This document shows, piece by piece, positions 47,414-56,061 of a stretch of DNA of 64,000 nt; within the stretch, counting starts at the first letter, position 1; each line of letters begins with the position of its first letter. The position numbers and the translations under genes are program-made. The stretch comes from Pseudoflavonifractor intestinihominis (lineage in GTDB: Bacteria; Bacillota; Clostridia; Oscillospirales; Oscillospiraceae). The notes beneath the pieces were generated by a model that saw nothing but the letters and a program-made list of their open reading frames with translations, did not search any database and was not told where the DNA came from. Location: the NCBI RefSeq assembly GCF_040096055.1, contig NZ_JBBMFK010000013.1, positions 1 to 64,000 on the forward strand, given 5' to 3'.

Positions 47414-48220
47414 TTACTCCACCACCACAAAGAGCTCGGTGGTCCCCGTCACGCCGGTGGTCCCGACGCAGGAATAGGTCACCTGATAGCTGCCCGGCGT
47501 GCCAGTGTCCACATTGGACTCCACCGTCACGTTGGCCGCGTCGCCGCCGATGACCTCGTCAAAATAGTCCATGGGCTGGAAGCTGTCCCCCGCCTTCAGA
47601 TAGACCAGGTACTGCTTCAGCAGCAGGTAGGGCTCGCCGGCCGCACGGTTCTGGATGCGGATCTCCGCCGTCCAGGTGCTGGTGTCCCCCATGCTGTTGG
47701 TCACCTCAAAGGTGACCGGATAGCGGCCCTCCGCCATGGCGTCCAGGCCGGTGCTGGTGACCTTCACCTGGGTGGACAGGTCCCCGTCGATCACGTCCCA
47801 GGCGGTCACCCGGTCCCGGATCACCACCGGCTCCCCCAGCTCATAGCGCAGTTCCGCGCTCAGGCCGAACCTGGGCGGCGTGTAGTCGGTGTAGCGGACG
47901 GTGCGGGTCAGCTTGGTCACATGGTTATCGCTGTCCACCACGGCGTAGGTCACGGTGGTCTCGCTGTCCTGGATGCTCTTCTCGATTCCCTCCACCATGA
48001 TCTGGCCGGTCAGGTCGCCGTCCTTCTCGTCCCAGGCGGTCACGCCCTCCAGCAGCACGTCCTCGCTGCTCTCCCCCACCTGGATCACCAGCGGAGTATC
48101 CGGGCACTCTATGACGGGCAGCGTCTGGTCCACGGTGCTCCGCTGCCGCACCTCCATCCAGACAAAACCCGCCGCGCTCACAAGCAGGAGCGCGGCGATG
48201 ATGAAATGAAGCTTTCTCAT
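47414..48220 (-). CDS. membrane-anchored protein with Ig-like/DUF5011 domains
   Basis: 268 residues. One N-terminal membrane helix (MRKLHFIIAALLLVSAAGFV) without an obvious cleavage site, then three Ig-like beta domains. Two carry the D-x-x-D-G-D-L motif (AWDEKDGDLTGQIMV and AWDVIDGDLSTQVKV) of DUF5011/HYR-type domains. Such domains occur in cell-surface and adhesion proteins. In this operon it may bind or guide the nascent polysaccharide; inference from position. Starts after a 16-bp hairpin. Confidence 0.85.
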   Translation of the reverse strand: MRKLHFIIAALLLVSAAGFVWMEVRQRSTVDQTLPVIECPDTPLVIQVGESSEDVLLEGVTAWDEKDGDLTGQIMVEGIEKSIQDSETTVTYAVVDSDNHVTKLTRTVRYTDYTPPRFGLSAELRYELGEPVVIRDRVTAWDVIDGDLSTQVKVTSTGLDAMAEGRYPVTFEVTNSMGDTSTWTAEIRIQNRAAGEPYLLLKQYLVYLKAGDSFQPMDYFDEVIGGDAANVTVESNVDTGTPGSYQVTYSCVGTTGVTGTTELFVVVE

Positions 48221-48279
48221 GGAATCTCCTCGCTAAATCATGACTGGTGTTTTGCCGCCCTGAGCGGGGTAATTTTCAC

Positions 48280-48317
48280 TCCGATCTGTATTTTTCATTT
48301 TAAAAATACAGATCGGA
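48280..48317. other. 16-bp perfect intra-operon hairpin
   Basis: 48280-48295 pairs exactly with 48302-48317 around six bases. It lies between the phosphatase gene and the Ig-like gene. No clear T-run, so it may act as a processing site, partial terminator or operator. Confidence 0.7.
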
Positions 48318-48342
48318 ATCAAAATAAGCGCAGGCTGCCGCC

Positions 48343-49104
48343 TCAGAATCCGCCGAACCGGTCGAACAGGGGCTCCGGGGCCGCCACCGGCTGGTCGGCC
48401 AGGATACGGCTGGGGTTGTCCTCCAGCAGCAGGTCCGCCAGCTCCTGGGAGGCCGCGCCGCTGATGTACTCGTGGATGTCGGACAGGCGGGTGGTCCGCT
48501 GGTAGGGGCTGTGGGCGTCGCTGCCGATCAGGTGGACGCAGCCCTCCCGCAGGCACCAGTGGGCGGTCCTGGCCGCGGCCTCGCCGAACCGGCCGAAGAA
48601 GCTGCCCTTGTTGAGCTGGAGCACATACCCCTCCTCCATCCAGCGGAAGAGCCGCTCCGGGTCCCGCTGGACAAAGCGGTACCGCTCCGGGTGGGCCACC
48701 ACCGGCCGCACCCCCTCCTGCCCCAGGGCGGAGAGCATACGCTCGGCAAAGGCGGGGGCGCACTGGAAGTCGAACTCCGCCAGCAGATACCCGCTGCCCC
48801 CCAGGGTCAGCAGCCTCCCCTCCCGCAGCAGGCGGGGGGTGGAGGGGGTCACAAAGACCTCCATCCCCGCGTGGATGCGCAGGGGGAGCTTGGCCTTCTG
48901 GACCGCCTGTTCCAGCCGGAGGAACCGCTGGGCCAGGTCCCGGGAGCGGTAGTTGTCAAAGCCGCTCTCCGGGTCGCAGTGGGGGGTGGCCGCAATGGCC
49001 CGCACGCCGCTGTCCACCGCCAGCCTGGCCATGGCCAGACTCTCCTCCAGAGAGTCCGCGCCGTCGTCCACGCCGGGCAGAATATGACAGTGCAGATCCA
49101 CCAT
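48343..49104 (-). CDS. cpsB: CpsB/YwqE-type tyrosine-protein phosphatase (PHP family)
   Basis: 253 residues. The N-terminal metal motif MVDLHCHILPGVDDGADSLE, AIAATPHCDPES, GMEVFVTP, and the C-terminal LIGSDAHSP are the PHP-domain ligands in the normal order. It is a manganese-dependent phosphatase that dephosphorylates the cognate BY-kinase. Its presence with two BY-kinases confirms a polysaccharide locus. Confidence 0.95.
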   Translation of the reverse strand: MVDLHCHILPGVDDGADSLEESLAMARLAVDSGVRAIAATPHCDPESGFDNYRSRDLAQRFLRLEQAVQKAKLPLRIHAGMEVFVTPSTPRLLREGRLLTLGGSGYLLAEFDFQCAPAFAERMLSALGQEGVRPVVAHPERYRFVQRDPERLFRWMEEGYVLQLNKGSFFGRFGEAAARTAHWCLREGCVHLIGSDAHSPYQRTTRLSDIHEYISGAASQELADLLLEDNPSRILADQPVAAPEPLFDRFGGF

Positions 49105-49126
49105 GCGCCTTCCCCCCTGTCCTGTC

Positions 49127-49903
49127 TCAGCCCTCCTGGAACGCCCGGATGTAGTAGGCCTTCTTCAGGCTCTTCTCCTCCTCATAGGTCTTCTGAACCT
49201 CGTCGGCCAGGCTCTCGCTCTGGCCGGTGGACTTCAGCAGCTCCCGCATCCGGGACACGATATCCGCCACCTTCTGGTCGCACTCCTTCTCCAGCGCGGT
49301 GAGGGCCTCATATTTGCTGTACACGATCTTGGTCCGGTTCTCCGAGGTGTGCTCCCCGGCGGTATACTCGTCGATGGCCTCCTGCACGATGGCCTCCAGC
49401 TTGCCCTCGTAGGTGGCCTGGAGCACGTACATGGTGGCCACCAGCTGCCGCAGCTCCTCCTCGGCCTCCTGGGTGGAGGTGTCCCCGCCGGGGGCCGTGC
49501 TCTGGGAGGGCTGGGTGCTGCTCTGGCTCTGGCTGGCAGACGGACTCTGGCTGGGCGTTCCGCTCTGGGAGGCCTCCGGCGTCTCCGCCTCGCTGCCGGT
49601 CTCCGCCCCGTCTGTTCCGCTCTCGCCCAGCAGCAGGGCGGCGGCGTCCTCCTCGCTCAGCTCGCCGCTGGCCAGCTGGGCCATCTCCTCCTGGGAGAAG
49701 GTATAGGTGGGGATCTTGTAGTCCTCCATGGCCTTCTCCAGGGTCTTGCGGTTCTCCTCCGCCCTGGTGTCCAGGGTGTCGGTGTCCATGGTCATCATGT
49801 AGGCCACAGCCTTGATGTTGTTCCACTGCACCGCCACGGTGATGGCCCCTGCCACCAGAACCACGCCCACAACAGCCAGTGCGATCTTTCCCGCTTTTTT
49901 CAT
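49127..49903 (-). CDS. membrane-anchored coiled-coil protein of the polysaccharide operon
   Basis: ATG 49903 (AGGAG at spacing 7), 258 residues. One N-terminal membrane helix (MKKAGKIALAVVGVVLVAGA) is followed by a helical region. A 45-residue Ser/Gln/Pro/Thr low-complexity linker (about 97-145) comes next. The second helical section (EEELRQLVATMYVLQATYEG, LEKECDQKVADIVSRMRELL) is probably coiled coil. No known enzyme motif. It lies between the CapD-like gene and cpsB, so a scaffold for polysaccharide assembly is an inference. Confidence 0.78.
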   Translation of the reverse strand: MKKAGKIALAVVGVVLVAGAITVAVQWNNIKAVAYMMTMDTDTLDTRAEENRKTLEKAMEDYKIPTYTFSQEEMAQLASGELSEEDAAALLLGESGTDGAETGSEAETPEASQSGTPSQSPSASQSQSSTQPSQSTAPGGDTSTQEAEEELRQLVATMYVLQATYEGKLEAIVQEAIDEYTAGEHTSENRTKIVYSKYEALTALEKECDQKVADIVSRMRELLKSTGQSESLADEVQKTYEEEKSLKKAYYIRAFQEG

Positions 49904-49925
49904 GTCAGTTCTCCTAAGTGTGTTG

Positions 49926-51884
49926 TCAGCCGATGCGCTGCAGCGCCCGGGCCTCAAAAGGGAGGGGCTCCTCCGTCTCGGCGGCCTCCTGCTCCCCTTC
50001 TTCCCCGCCGGACTGTCTGGCCAGACGGCTCAGCGCCGCCTGGTTGACCTCCTCCGGGTCGTGGAAAGTGGGCACCAGATGGTGGAGGGCCCGGAAGATA
50101 TCCGCCCGCTTGCCGTGCTCCAGCACGTCGGACAGCTCTGCCAGACGGCGCTCCAGCGCCGCCTCCGGGATGACGGGCTTGAATTCCACAAAGATTTTGT
50201 CGTTCTCCGTCCGGGACAGGTTGGCCGACTTGGTCAGCAGCTCCTCGTAGAGCTTCTCACCGGGGCGCAGGCCGATCTCCTGGATCTGGATGTCCTGGTA
50301 GGGCGTCAGGCCGGACAGGCGGATCAGGTTCTCCGCCAGATCCAGAATCCGCACCGGCTTGCCCATGTCCAGCACGAACACCTCGCCGCTCTGGGCCAGG
50401 GACCCGGCCTCCAGCACCAACTGCACCGCCTCCGGAATGGTCATGAAGTACCGGATGATCCGCTTGTCCGTGATGGTCACCGGGCCGCCGTAGGCGATCT
50501 GCTTCTTGAACAGGGGGATCACCGAGCCGTTGGAGCCCAGCACGTTGCCGAACCGGACGGCGGCGAACTTGGTCTCCGCGTTCTCCCGCAGGCCCTGGAG
50601 CACCTGCTCGCACAGGTACTTGGTGGCCCCCATGATGTTGGTGGGGTTGACCGCCTTGTCGGTGGAGATGAGCACAAAGGCCTCCGCCTTGTGCTTCCGG
50701 GCGGCCAGGGCGGTGTTGTAGGTGCCGAACACGTTGTTCTTGATGGCCTCTTCCGGGCACTGCTCCATCAGGGGCACGTGCTTGTGGGCCGCCGCGTGGA
50801 ACACCACCTGGGGGTGGTACAGGCGGAACAGCTTGTCCATCTTCTCCCGGTCCCGCACCGACGCGATCTCCACCACAAAGTCCAGCTTGCCCTGGAACCG
50901 GTGGAGCAGCTCCTGCTGCAAATCATAGACCGAATTTTCCGAAATGTCCACCGCAATCAGCCGGCTGGGCCCACATTCTGCGATCTGCCGGCACAGCTCC
51001 GACCCGATGGAGCCGCCGCCGCCGGTCACCAGCACCGTCTTGCCCTCCAGGAAGGACCGGACGCTGGCCTTGTCCAGCTGGATGGGGTCCCGGCCCAGCA
51101 GGTCCTCGATCTGCACCTCGCGGACGTTGGAGGCCATGATGGAGCCCGCGTTGCCCTCCAGCTGCTTGATGGGGTCGGACAGGATATGCAGGCGGCACTT
51201 GGTCTTGGAGCACAGCTCCAGGATCTCCGCCTTCCGCTCGGCCTTCAGGGTGGGGATGGCCAGGATGATCTCGGTCACCGGAGTGTCCTGCAGGATGGCG
51301 CACAGGTCATTGATGGGGCCTTTCACCGGCACGCCCTGGACCACCTTTCCGATCTTGTCGGGGGCGTCGTCCAGCAGGCAGTAGGGGGCGTAATTCCCGC
51401 CGATGTTGTGCATCAGCTCGTAGAGCAGGGACACGCCGGCGGTGCCGGTGCCGATGATGGCCACCTGCCGCTGGCCCTTGTTCTGCATGCCCGCCCTCCG
51501 GAACCGGAACAGGCGGTAGGCAAAGCGGTAGGCTAGCATGACCACCAGGGCGATCACCGTGCCGAAAAAGGCGGAGGCGATCCACACACTCTGGGCCCCC
51601 AGCAGGACATTCAGCACGGCGTAGAGCACATAGCCCGCCGTCAGCCCGCTGAGCAGGCAGAGGTACTCCCTGCTCTCCGCGTAGCGCCACAGGCTCTCAT
51701 AGGTCCTGAATACCACCTGGAACACCAGCACACAGGCGGTCAGAAACCCGATGTGCAGGATCAGATTGAGCAGGCGGATGTCATTCCTCAGATAGGCCGG
51801 CAGAAATATCAGGATATTGCACGCAAAGATGGTGAACACATCCATGGCCAGCACAATCCACCCGCGAATACGTGCCATGTTCAT
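49926..51884 (-). CDS. membrane nucleoside-diphosphate-sugar dehydratase (CapD/PglF/WbpM family)
   Basis: ATG 51884 is chosen; 652 residues. Four membrane helices (about residues 8-110) and a first Rossmann-like domain (VAIIGTGTAGVSLLYELMHN) are followed by the catalytic SDR domain. That domain has NAD motif TVLVTGGGGSIGSELCRQI, active-site VLISTDKAVNPTNIMGATKY (in place of the classic YxxxK, as in this group) and RFGNVLGSNGSVIPLF. It performs the C4,C6 dehydration of UDP-GlcNAc for amino-sugar synthesis. First gene of the polysaccharide operon, under its own promoter. The C-terminal 60 residues are an acidic tail not typical of the family. Confidence 0.94.
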   Translation of the reverse strand: MNMARIRGWIVLAMDVFTIFACNILIFLPAYLRNDIRLLNLILHIGFLTACVLVFQVVFRTYESLWRYAESREYLCLLSGLTAGYVLYAVLNVLLGAQSVWIASAFFGTVIALVVMLAYRFAYRLFRFRRAGMQNKGQRQVAIIGTGTAGVSLLYELMHNIGGNYAPYCLLDDAPDKIGKVVQGVPVKGPINDLCAILQDTPVTEIILAIPTLKAERKAEILELCSKTKCRLHILSDPIKQLEGNAGSIMASNVREVQIEDLLGRDPIQLDKASVRSFLEGKTVLVTGGGGSIGSELCRQIAECGPSRLIAVDISENSVYDLQQELLHRFQGKLDFVVEIASVRDREKMDKLFRLYHPQVVFHAAAHKHVPLMEQCPEEAIKNNVFGTYNTALAARKHKAEAFVLISTDKAVNPTNIMGATKYLCEQVLQGLRENAETKFAAVRFGNVLGSNGSVIPLFKKQIAYGGPVTITDKRIIRYFMTIPEAVQLVLEAGSLAQSGEVFVLDMGKPVRILDLAENLIRLSGLTPYQDIQIQEIGLRPGEKLYEELLTKSANLSRTENDKIFVEFKPVIPEAALERRLAELSDVLEHGKRADIFRALHHLVPTFHDPEEVNQAALSRLARQSGGEEGEQEAAETEEPLPFEARALQRIG

Positions 51885-51921
51885 ATCTCTCTTCTCCCCT
51901 ATATCTGGCTTTATTCGTTCC

Positions 51922-51950
51922 ATTTTATCTCATTTCTTCCTGGAAGTCAA
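51922..51950 (-). promoter_or_regulatory. promoter of the polysaccharide operon
   Basis: Minus strand TTGACT, 17-base spacer, TAAAAT, about 35 bases before the CapD-like start codon. Confidence 0.85.
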
Positions 51951-52057
51951 ATAAACCAGGTATATATTCGGGAAAATATTGCCTCTTTTCCCACTATGCC
52001 CGACAGCCTGGAAAGCCCTGTGGGGACAGCGCTGCAGGCGTTTTGCGGAGGGGCGCA

Positions 52058-52549
52058 TCAGGCCCTCCGGCCCGTCGGCCGCCTGGGTCTCAGCCGGCCG
52101 ATCCGTCCCAGAACCCGCAGCAGCGCCGGCCGCACCGGCAGCAGCAGCTTCCACAGCCGGCGCAGCAGCGCCCAGTCCCACCGCCGGGCGGGAAAGGGGG
52201 ACTTTCCGCTCCGGCTGATCTTCACCACCACGCCCAGCACCTGGTCCGGGCGGATGGTCTCAAACCAGGTCTGGCCGTCGCCGTTGATGACCAGCAGACC
52301 GTCCGCCGTGAAGTGGTGCAGCCGGTGGAGGATCCACTGGCCGCTGTCCCGCTTGAAAAACAGGATGTCTCCCGTCCGGACGGGCACAAGATCGGGGGAT
52401 TTCAGGTACACCTTGTCTCTCCGGTCCCGGAGGAAGGGGACCATGCTGTTTCCCGTCACCACCAGGGGCACCTCCGCCCCCGCCCGGAGCAGCGGCGCCA
52501 GTCGCTCCTCCACCTGGTCGTCGTGCAGCAGACGCCGCCCGCTGTTCAT
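52058..52549 (-). CDS. S24/S26-type signal peptidase-like protease
   Basis: 163 residues. The Ser motif VVTGNSMVPFL (catalytic Ser about residue 35), the strand GDILFFKRDSGQWILHRLHH with a His in the position used by SipW/Sec11 enzymes, and the Asp in LLVINGDGQTW form a Ser-His-Asp set. There is a helix in the C-terminal third, but no clear N-terminal anchor. In the preceding cluster it is a candidate leader peptidase. Its start overlaps the stop of the upstream gene (ATGA). Confidence 0.82.
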   Translation of the reverse strand: MNSGRRLLHDDQVEERLAPLLRAGAEVPLVVTGNSMVPFLRDRRDKVYLKSPDLVPVRTGDILFFKRDSGQWILHRLHHFTADGLLVINGDGQTWFETIRPDQVLGVVVKISRSGKSPFPARRWDWALLRRLWKLLLPVRPALLRVLGRIGRLRPRRPTGRRA

Positions 52550-53787
52550 GGGATCACCCCGTATTTCTTCAGTAAAGCCACCCGGCGCTCGCCGATGGCC
52601 ACGCTCTCCCGGGCCGCGCCTGTCCGGCCCAGGTTCTCCCCGGCGTAGTGGGCCAGCCGCTGGACCCAGGCCCCAGGCAGCAGCCAGGGCTTTTTCTTTA
52701 AATAAGGATAGCGCCCCTCCAGCTCTCGGGCGGAGGGAAACACCGTCCGCAGTACCGACCGGCCCAGCGTCTGCTCCCCCTCCGCCGCTGCGGCGTTGAG
52801 GGTGATGCGGCTGCTGTGGAGCCGCACATCAGAGCTGCTGCCGTACACGCCGGCGGTGAGCAGATCCTCCAGCAGGGCGCCGCAGTCGGTCTCACCCCGG
52901 GCGGCCAGGGCCGCCTCCATGGGCAAAGGCCAGCGTCCGGCAAAGCCCAGGTACTCCGCGCCGATGGCAAACAGGTTCCGGGCAAAGCAGTCCGCCCGGA
53001 AGGGCTCCAGGGCGGCGAAAAAGCCGTCCCAGTCGATGCGCTCTCCCCAGGCAGCTGCCGCCAGGCAGATGTCGCACACCTGCCGGACGCCAAAGCCCGA
53101 GTGGAGAAAGTGCTTGAAGCTGTGGCAGATGAGATAGAGCAGGTGGTCATCCGGCCCCATGGTCCACACCGGGCCATTTGCCCCCTCCAGGCGTATGCCC
53201 CGGTCAAAGGACTGCTCAAAGCAGCGGTTCATGCCGCCGTAGGCCCGGGCGTCCTCGGGGAACAGCTTCCGGTGGAGCTCTATGCGCAGGCCGCTCTCCC
53301 TGTCCCAATAGGTCACCACCTGGGCCTCGCCCAGCCGGCCGTCCCCCTCCTGCTCCATCCCCATGCGGGTAAACACCCGGTGGATATCTTTCAGCTCTTC
53401 CTCCCGGGCCAGCAGGTCCTCGTCGGAAGAGGGGCGCAGGTCCGGATTGGGGTAGAGCAGGCGGCAGGCCAGCCCCTTTACCAGAAGGGGCCGCAGGCCC
53501 TCTGCCTCCAGCGCGCTATAGAGCGCCTCCAGCTTCCGGGTGCGCCGGGTCTGCCCCACAGCGCTCTGGAGCAGCATCTGCCGCAGGGGGCGCAGAGCGT
53601 CCGCCTCCGCGCCGGCAGTCCTGGCGGCGGGGATGAGCCGGTCCAGCACCAGGGGGAGGACGTGCTGCTCCTCCGCCAGCGTCAGGAGCCTGTTAAGCTC
53701 TTCCTCATCTCCGGGCCACTGGGCGGCCTCCTGCCGGAACAGGGCCGACCGGAGGCACTGTAAAAGCTGCTGCTCATGTTTCTCCAC
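52546..53787 (-). CDS. NTP_transf_5-type nucleotidyltransferase-like protein
   Basis: 413 residues with GGAG upstream. The core LVKGLACRLLYPNPDLRPSS followed by DEDLLAREEELKDIHRVFTR is the conserved D-x-D-containing segment of the uncharacterised nucleotidyltransferase family (PF14907-like). The downstream HSFKHFLHSGFGVRQVCDIC is a second family block. Genes of this family occur in lasso peptide and other RiPP clusters, where their reaction is not known. Coupled to the peptidase gene and 15 bases after the metallophosphoesterase. Confidence 0.85.
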   Translation of the reverse strand: MEKHEQQLLQCLRSALFRQEAAQWPGDEEELNRLLTLAEEQHVLPLVLDRLIPAARTAGAEADALRPLRQMLLQSAVGQTRRTRKLEALYSALEAEGLRPLLVKGLACRLLYPNPDLRPSSDEDLLAREEELKDIHRVFTRMGMEQEGDGRLGEAQVVTYWDRESGLRIELHRKLFPEDARAYGGMNRCFEQSFDRGIRLEGANGPVWTMGPDDHLLYLICHSFKHFLHSGFGVRQVCDICLAAAAWGERIDWDGFFAALEPFRADCFARNLFAIGAEYLGFAGRWPLPMEAALAARGETDCGALLEDLLTAGVYGSSSDVRLHSSRITLNAAAAEGEQTLGRSVLRTVFPSARELEGRYPYLKKKPWLLPGAWVQRLAHYAGENLGRTGAARESVAIGERRVALLKKYGVIP

Positions 53788-53802
53788 AGGCGGTCTCTCC
53801 TC

Positions 53803-54669
53803 TCAGGCCGACAGATCCAGCACCATGACCTCCGGCGGGTTGTTGAACCGGGGCAGCCGCTCCGGTTGACTGCCCAGGCCGCTGGTGACCGCCAGGACAA
53901 GCTTGTCTTTCTCATAGATGCCGTGTACATACTTCGGAAACAGGCCCTGGTCCCCGCCGAACACGCCCCCCAGCAGGGGCAGCACCACCTGTCCCCCGTG
54001 GAGATGGCCGCTGACCACCAGATCCACATTCCAGGTTACGGATGCCTCCCCGAACACAAAGCTGTCCGGCCGGTGGGACAGCATCACCTTATACCGGTCT
54101 GTGTCCTGGAAATCCGTCAGGAACTGCCACACCTCCGGCTTCATCCGCGCCGGGTCGCAGGAGTTCTTGTCGTCCAGGGCGAAGGCGTAGTCGTACATGC
54201 CGCCCAGCCGCAGCGGTGCACCGTTGACCGTCAGGTCCACATAGTCCAGCTCCAGCACCACCGCCCCCAGAGCCTCGATCTGGGCCCGCAGGTCGGAGGT
54301 GTTACAGGAGATGTACTCCCGCTCATGGTTGCCCCAGGCGTAGTAGACCGGCGCGATCTCCACCAGCTGCCCCAGCAGATCCAGCAGGTCCTCTGCCCCC
54401 GGCGCGTCGCCGTTGAGCATATCCCCGTCCAGCAGGATCAGATCCGGCTCCTGTTCCGCCACCAGGGCGACCAGCTCGCCGTTATGTTCCCCGAACACGC
54501 AGCCGTGCAGATCCGACAGCACCGCCAGCCGCACGGGCAGCCCCGCCTCCACCTGCCAGGTCCGGGCCACCGGCCGGTGGCCCGAGCGCCACACTCCCCA
54601 GACCACCCAGGCCGCCAGGAGCAGGAGGGCCGCCGCCGCTAACAACAGCCACCACCGCCGTCTCCTCAC
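53803..54669 (-). CDS. membrane-anchored metallophosphoesterase
   Basis: GTG 54669 follows directly after the PqqD-like stop codon, with GGAG at a fair distance. 288 residues. An N-terminal membrane helix (about 6-28) precedes a calcineurin-like domain: LAVLSDLHGCVFGEH, LILLDGDMLNGDA, AWGNHEREY, MLSHRPDSF and SGHLHGGQVVLP are the five metal-binding motifs, complete and in order. The catalytic side faces outward if the signal anchor is typical. In this cluster the substrate could be a phosphorylated peptide or lipid; unknown. Confidence 0.92.
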   Translation of the reverse strand: MRRRRWWLLLAAAALLLLAAWVVWGVWRSGHRPVARTWQVEAGLPVRLAVLSDLHGCVFGEHNGELVALVAEQEPDLILLDGDMLNGDAPGAEDLLDLLGQLVEIAPVYYAWGNHEREYISCNTSDLRAQIEALGAVVLELDYVDLTVNGAPLRLGGMYDYAFALDDKNSCDPARMKPEVWQFLTDFQDTDRYKVMLSHRPDSFVFGEASVTWNVDLVVSGHLHGGQVVLPLLGGVFGGDQGLFPKYVHGIYEKDKLVLAVTSGLGSQPERLPRFNNPPEVMVLDLSA

Positions 54670-54930
54670 TCAGAGGATCTCCATCTGTCGGAGCTGATCC
54701 AGGAATTCCGTTACATCCTGCTCCAGCGTCTCCCGGTCCACGTCGTACTCCTCCAGCAGCGTGTCCACCAGCTGCTCCGTACCCTCAGCCTGGGGCAGAA
54801 GCTCCCAGATGCGGGCTCCAGTCTCGCTGAGCGAAAACAATCCGTTATTTTTAATTACAGTATCACCTACTGGAATCAGAGCATAGTCCCCTGCGATCTC
54901 CCGCAGGACCAACTGTTTCTTCACTTCCAT
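54670..54930 (-). CDS. PqqD-family peptide chaperone (RRE)
   Basis: 86 residues. The sequence LREIAGDYALIPVGDTVIKN, GLFSLSETGARIWELLPQAE and TLLEEYDVDRETLEQDVTEF has the PqqD winged-helix pattern. Such proteins bind the leader of a RiPP precursor and present it to a radical SAM enzyme. It follows the radical SAM gene by nine bases. A free-standing RRE next to a SPASM protein is standard for PqqD/PqqE pairs. Confidence 0.93.
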   Translation of the reverse strand: MEVKKQLVLREIAGDYALIPVGDTVIKNNGLFSLSETGARIWELLPQAEGTEQLVDTLLEEYDVDRETLEQDVTEFLDQLRQMEIL

Positions 54931-54939
54931 TGTGCGTTC

Positions 54940-56061
54940 TCACTTTCCGTATTTTTCCCATGTCAGGTGAATCAGGTTTCTGGTCATCTCACAGAGATAC
55001 TCCGGCTTACAGTCCCACCGGCCGGTCTCCGCTGCGCAGGAGGCAGCACAGGAAGCGCACTGCTGCTGCATAGGGCAGCCCGTGCACTCCTTGGGCAGGC
55101 GAATGGCTGCCGCCATCTGTCTGGCCGCCCCCCAGGCTGCGGCAAAGCCCTGCTCCGGCACGGACACGCCCTGGTCCGCCATCATACCGCAGGGGAGCAG
55201 ACGGCCGTCCCAGGTCATCCAGAAGGCGCTGCGGCCCGCCCGGCAGAAGAGGGGCTCGCCCTCGGCGCCACCGGTGCACTCCTCGCCGTCCGGCGGCAGA
55301 CCGCCGTTCTTCACCGCCTCGCGGAGCTGCTCCTCTGTCATGGTCTGCTCCCGGCAGAGCAGCTCGTATTTGGCCGCGTCGGCCGCCGAAAAGCGGTGGT
55401 CCGCCTGACCGGCCGCGCCGCCGTTGATACGAACCGGCGGGAACATATAGGTGGTGGACTTGATGTAGACCCCCAGCTCTCTGCCGATGCGGAAGATATC
55501 CGCCACGTCGTCCTTGTTGTCCGGGGTGATGGAGGCGTTTAGCCGCACGGGGATACCCGCCTCCTTCAGGGCCCGGATGTTCTCCACCACCTGGTGGAAC
55601 ATGGGCCGGCCGCACAGCCGCTCATAGGTGGCGTCGCTGCCGCCGTAGAGGGTGATGTTGAATCGGAGCGGCGGGTCCTTTTTCAGCATCTCCAGCACCT
55701 CCCCGCGGATCAGGGAGCCGTTGGAGTTGATTGACACCAGCAGACCCAACTGCTTCAGCTCGTGGAGCAGCCGTGGAAACTCCGGGAACACCAGCGGTTC
55801 TCCTCCGGTGAGGAGCAGAAAGACCATACCGGCGTCCTTTGCCTGCCGGGCAATGTCCAGCCACTGATCGGCGGTAAGCTCCCGTCGGCCGGAGGCGGCG
55901 ATCTGCTCCGGCGTCTGGTGCACATAGCACATCTTGCAGCTGAAATTGCACCGGGGTGTCAGCTCAAAGCTGCCGCTGACGGGCAGGCCCAGCATACTTC
56001 CCTTCTGGTGGATATATGTGGACCACAGTGGTTCCACATCCCGTTCCATTATCTGTCCCAT
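54940..56061 (-). CDS. radical SAM/SPASM peptide maturase
   Basis: 373 residues. ATG 56061 overlaps the kinase gene by 13 bases (GGAG upstream). The radical SAM cluster motif C-x3-C-x2-C is at Cys38, 42 and 45 (CNFSCKMCYVH), and the glycine-rich SAM site is LLTGGEPLVFPEF. A SPASM-type C-terminal domain with many Cys (LPCGMMADQG, CTGCPMQQQCASCAASC, CKPEYLCEM) would bind two more iron-sulfur clusters. This is the PqqE/sactionine-type architecture that links or modifies residues in a ribosomal peptide. The likely substrate is the 82-residue peptide encoded at 56973. Confidence 0.95.
   Translation of the reverse strand: MGQIMERDVEPLWSTYIHQKGSMLGLPVSGSFELTPRCNFSCKMCYVHQTPEQIAASGRRELTADQWLDIARQAKDAGMVFLLLTGGEPLVFPEFPRLLHELKQLGLLVSINSNGSLIRGEVLEMLKKDPPLRFNITLYGGSDATYERLCGRPMFHQVVENIRALKEAGIPVRLNASITPDNKDDVADIFRIGRELGVYIKSTTYMFPPVRINGGAAGQADHRFSAADAAKYELLCREQTMTEEQLREAVKNGGLPPDGEECTGGAEGEPLFCRAGRSAFWMTWDGRLLPCGMMADQGVSVPEQGFAAAWGAARQMAAAIRLPKECTGCPMQQQCASCAASCAAETGRWDCKPEYLCEMTRNLIHLTWEKYGK

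Noticed and set aside
45812..48505. 897-codon open frame antisense to the BY-kinase genes
   Set aside because: His/Gly/Gln-rich composition and full overlap with well-supported genes on the other strand.
49812..51536. 574-codon open frame antisense to the CapD-like gene
   Set aside because: No signal at the start, and the sequence is a mirror of a clear dehydratase gene.
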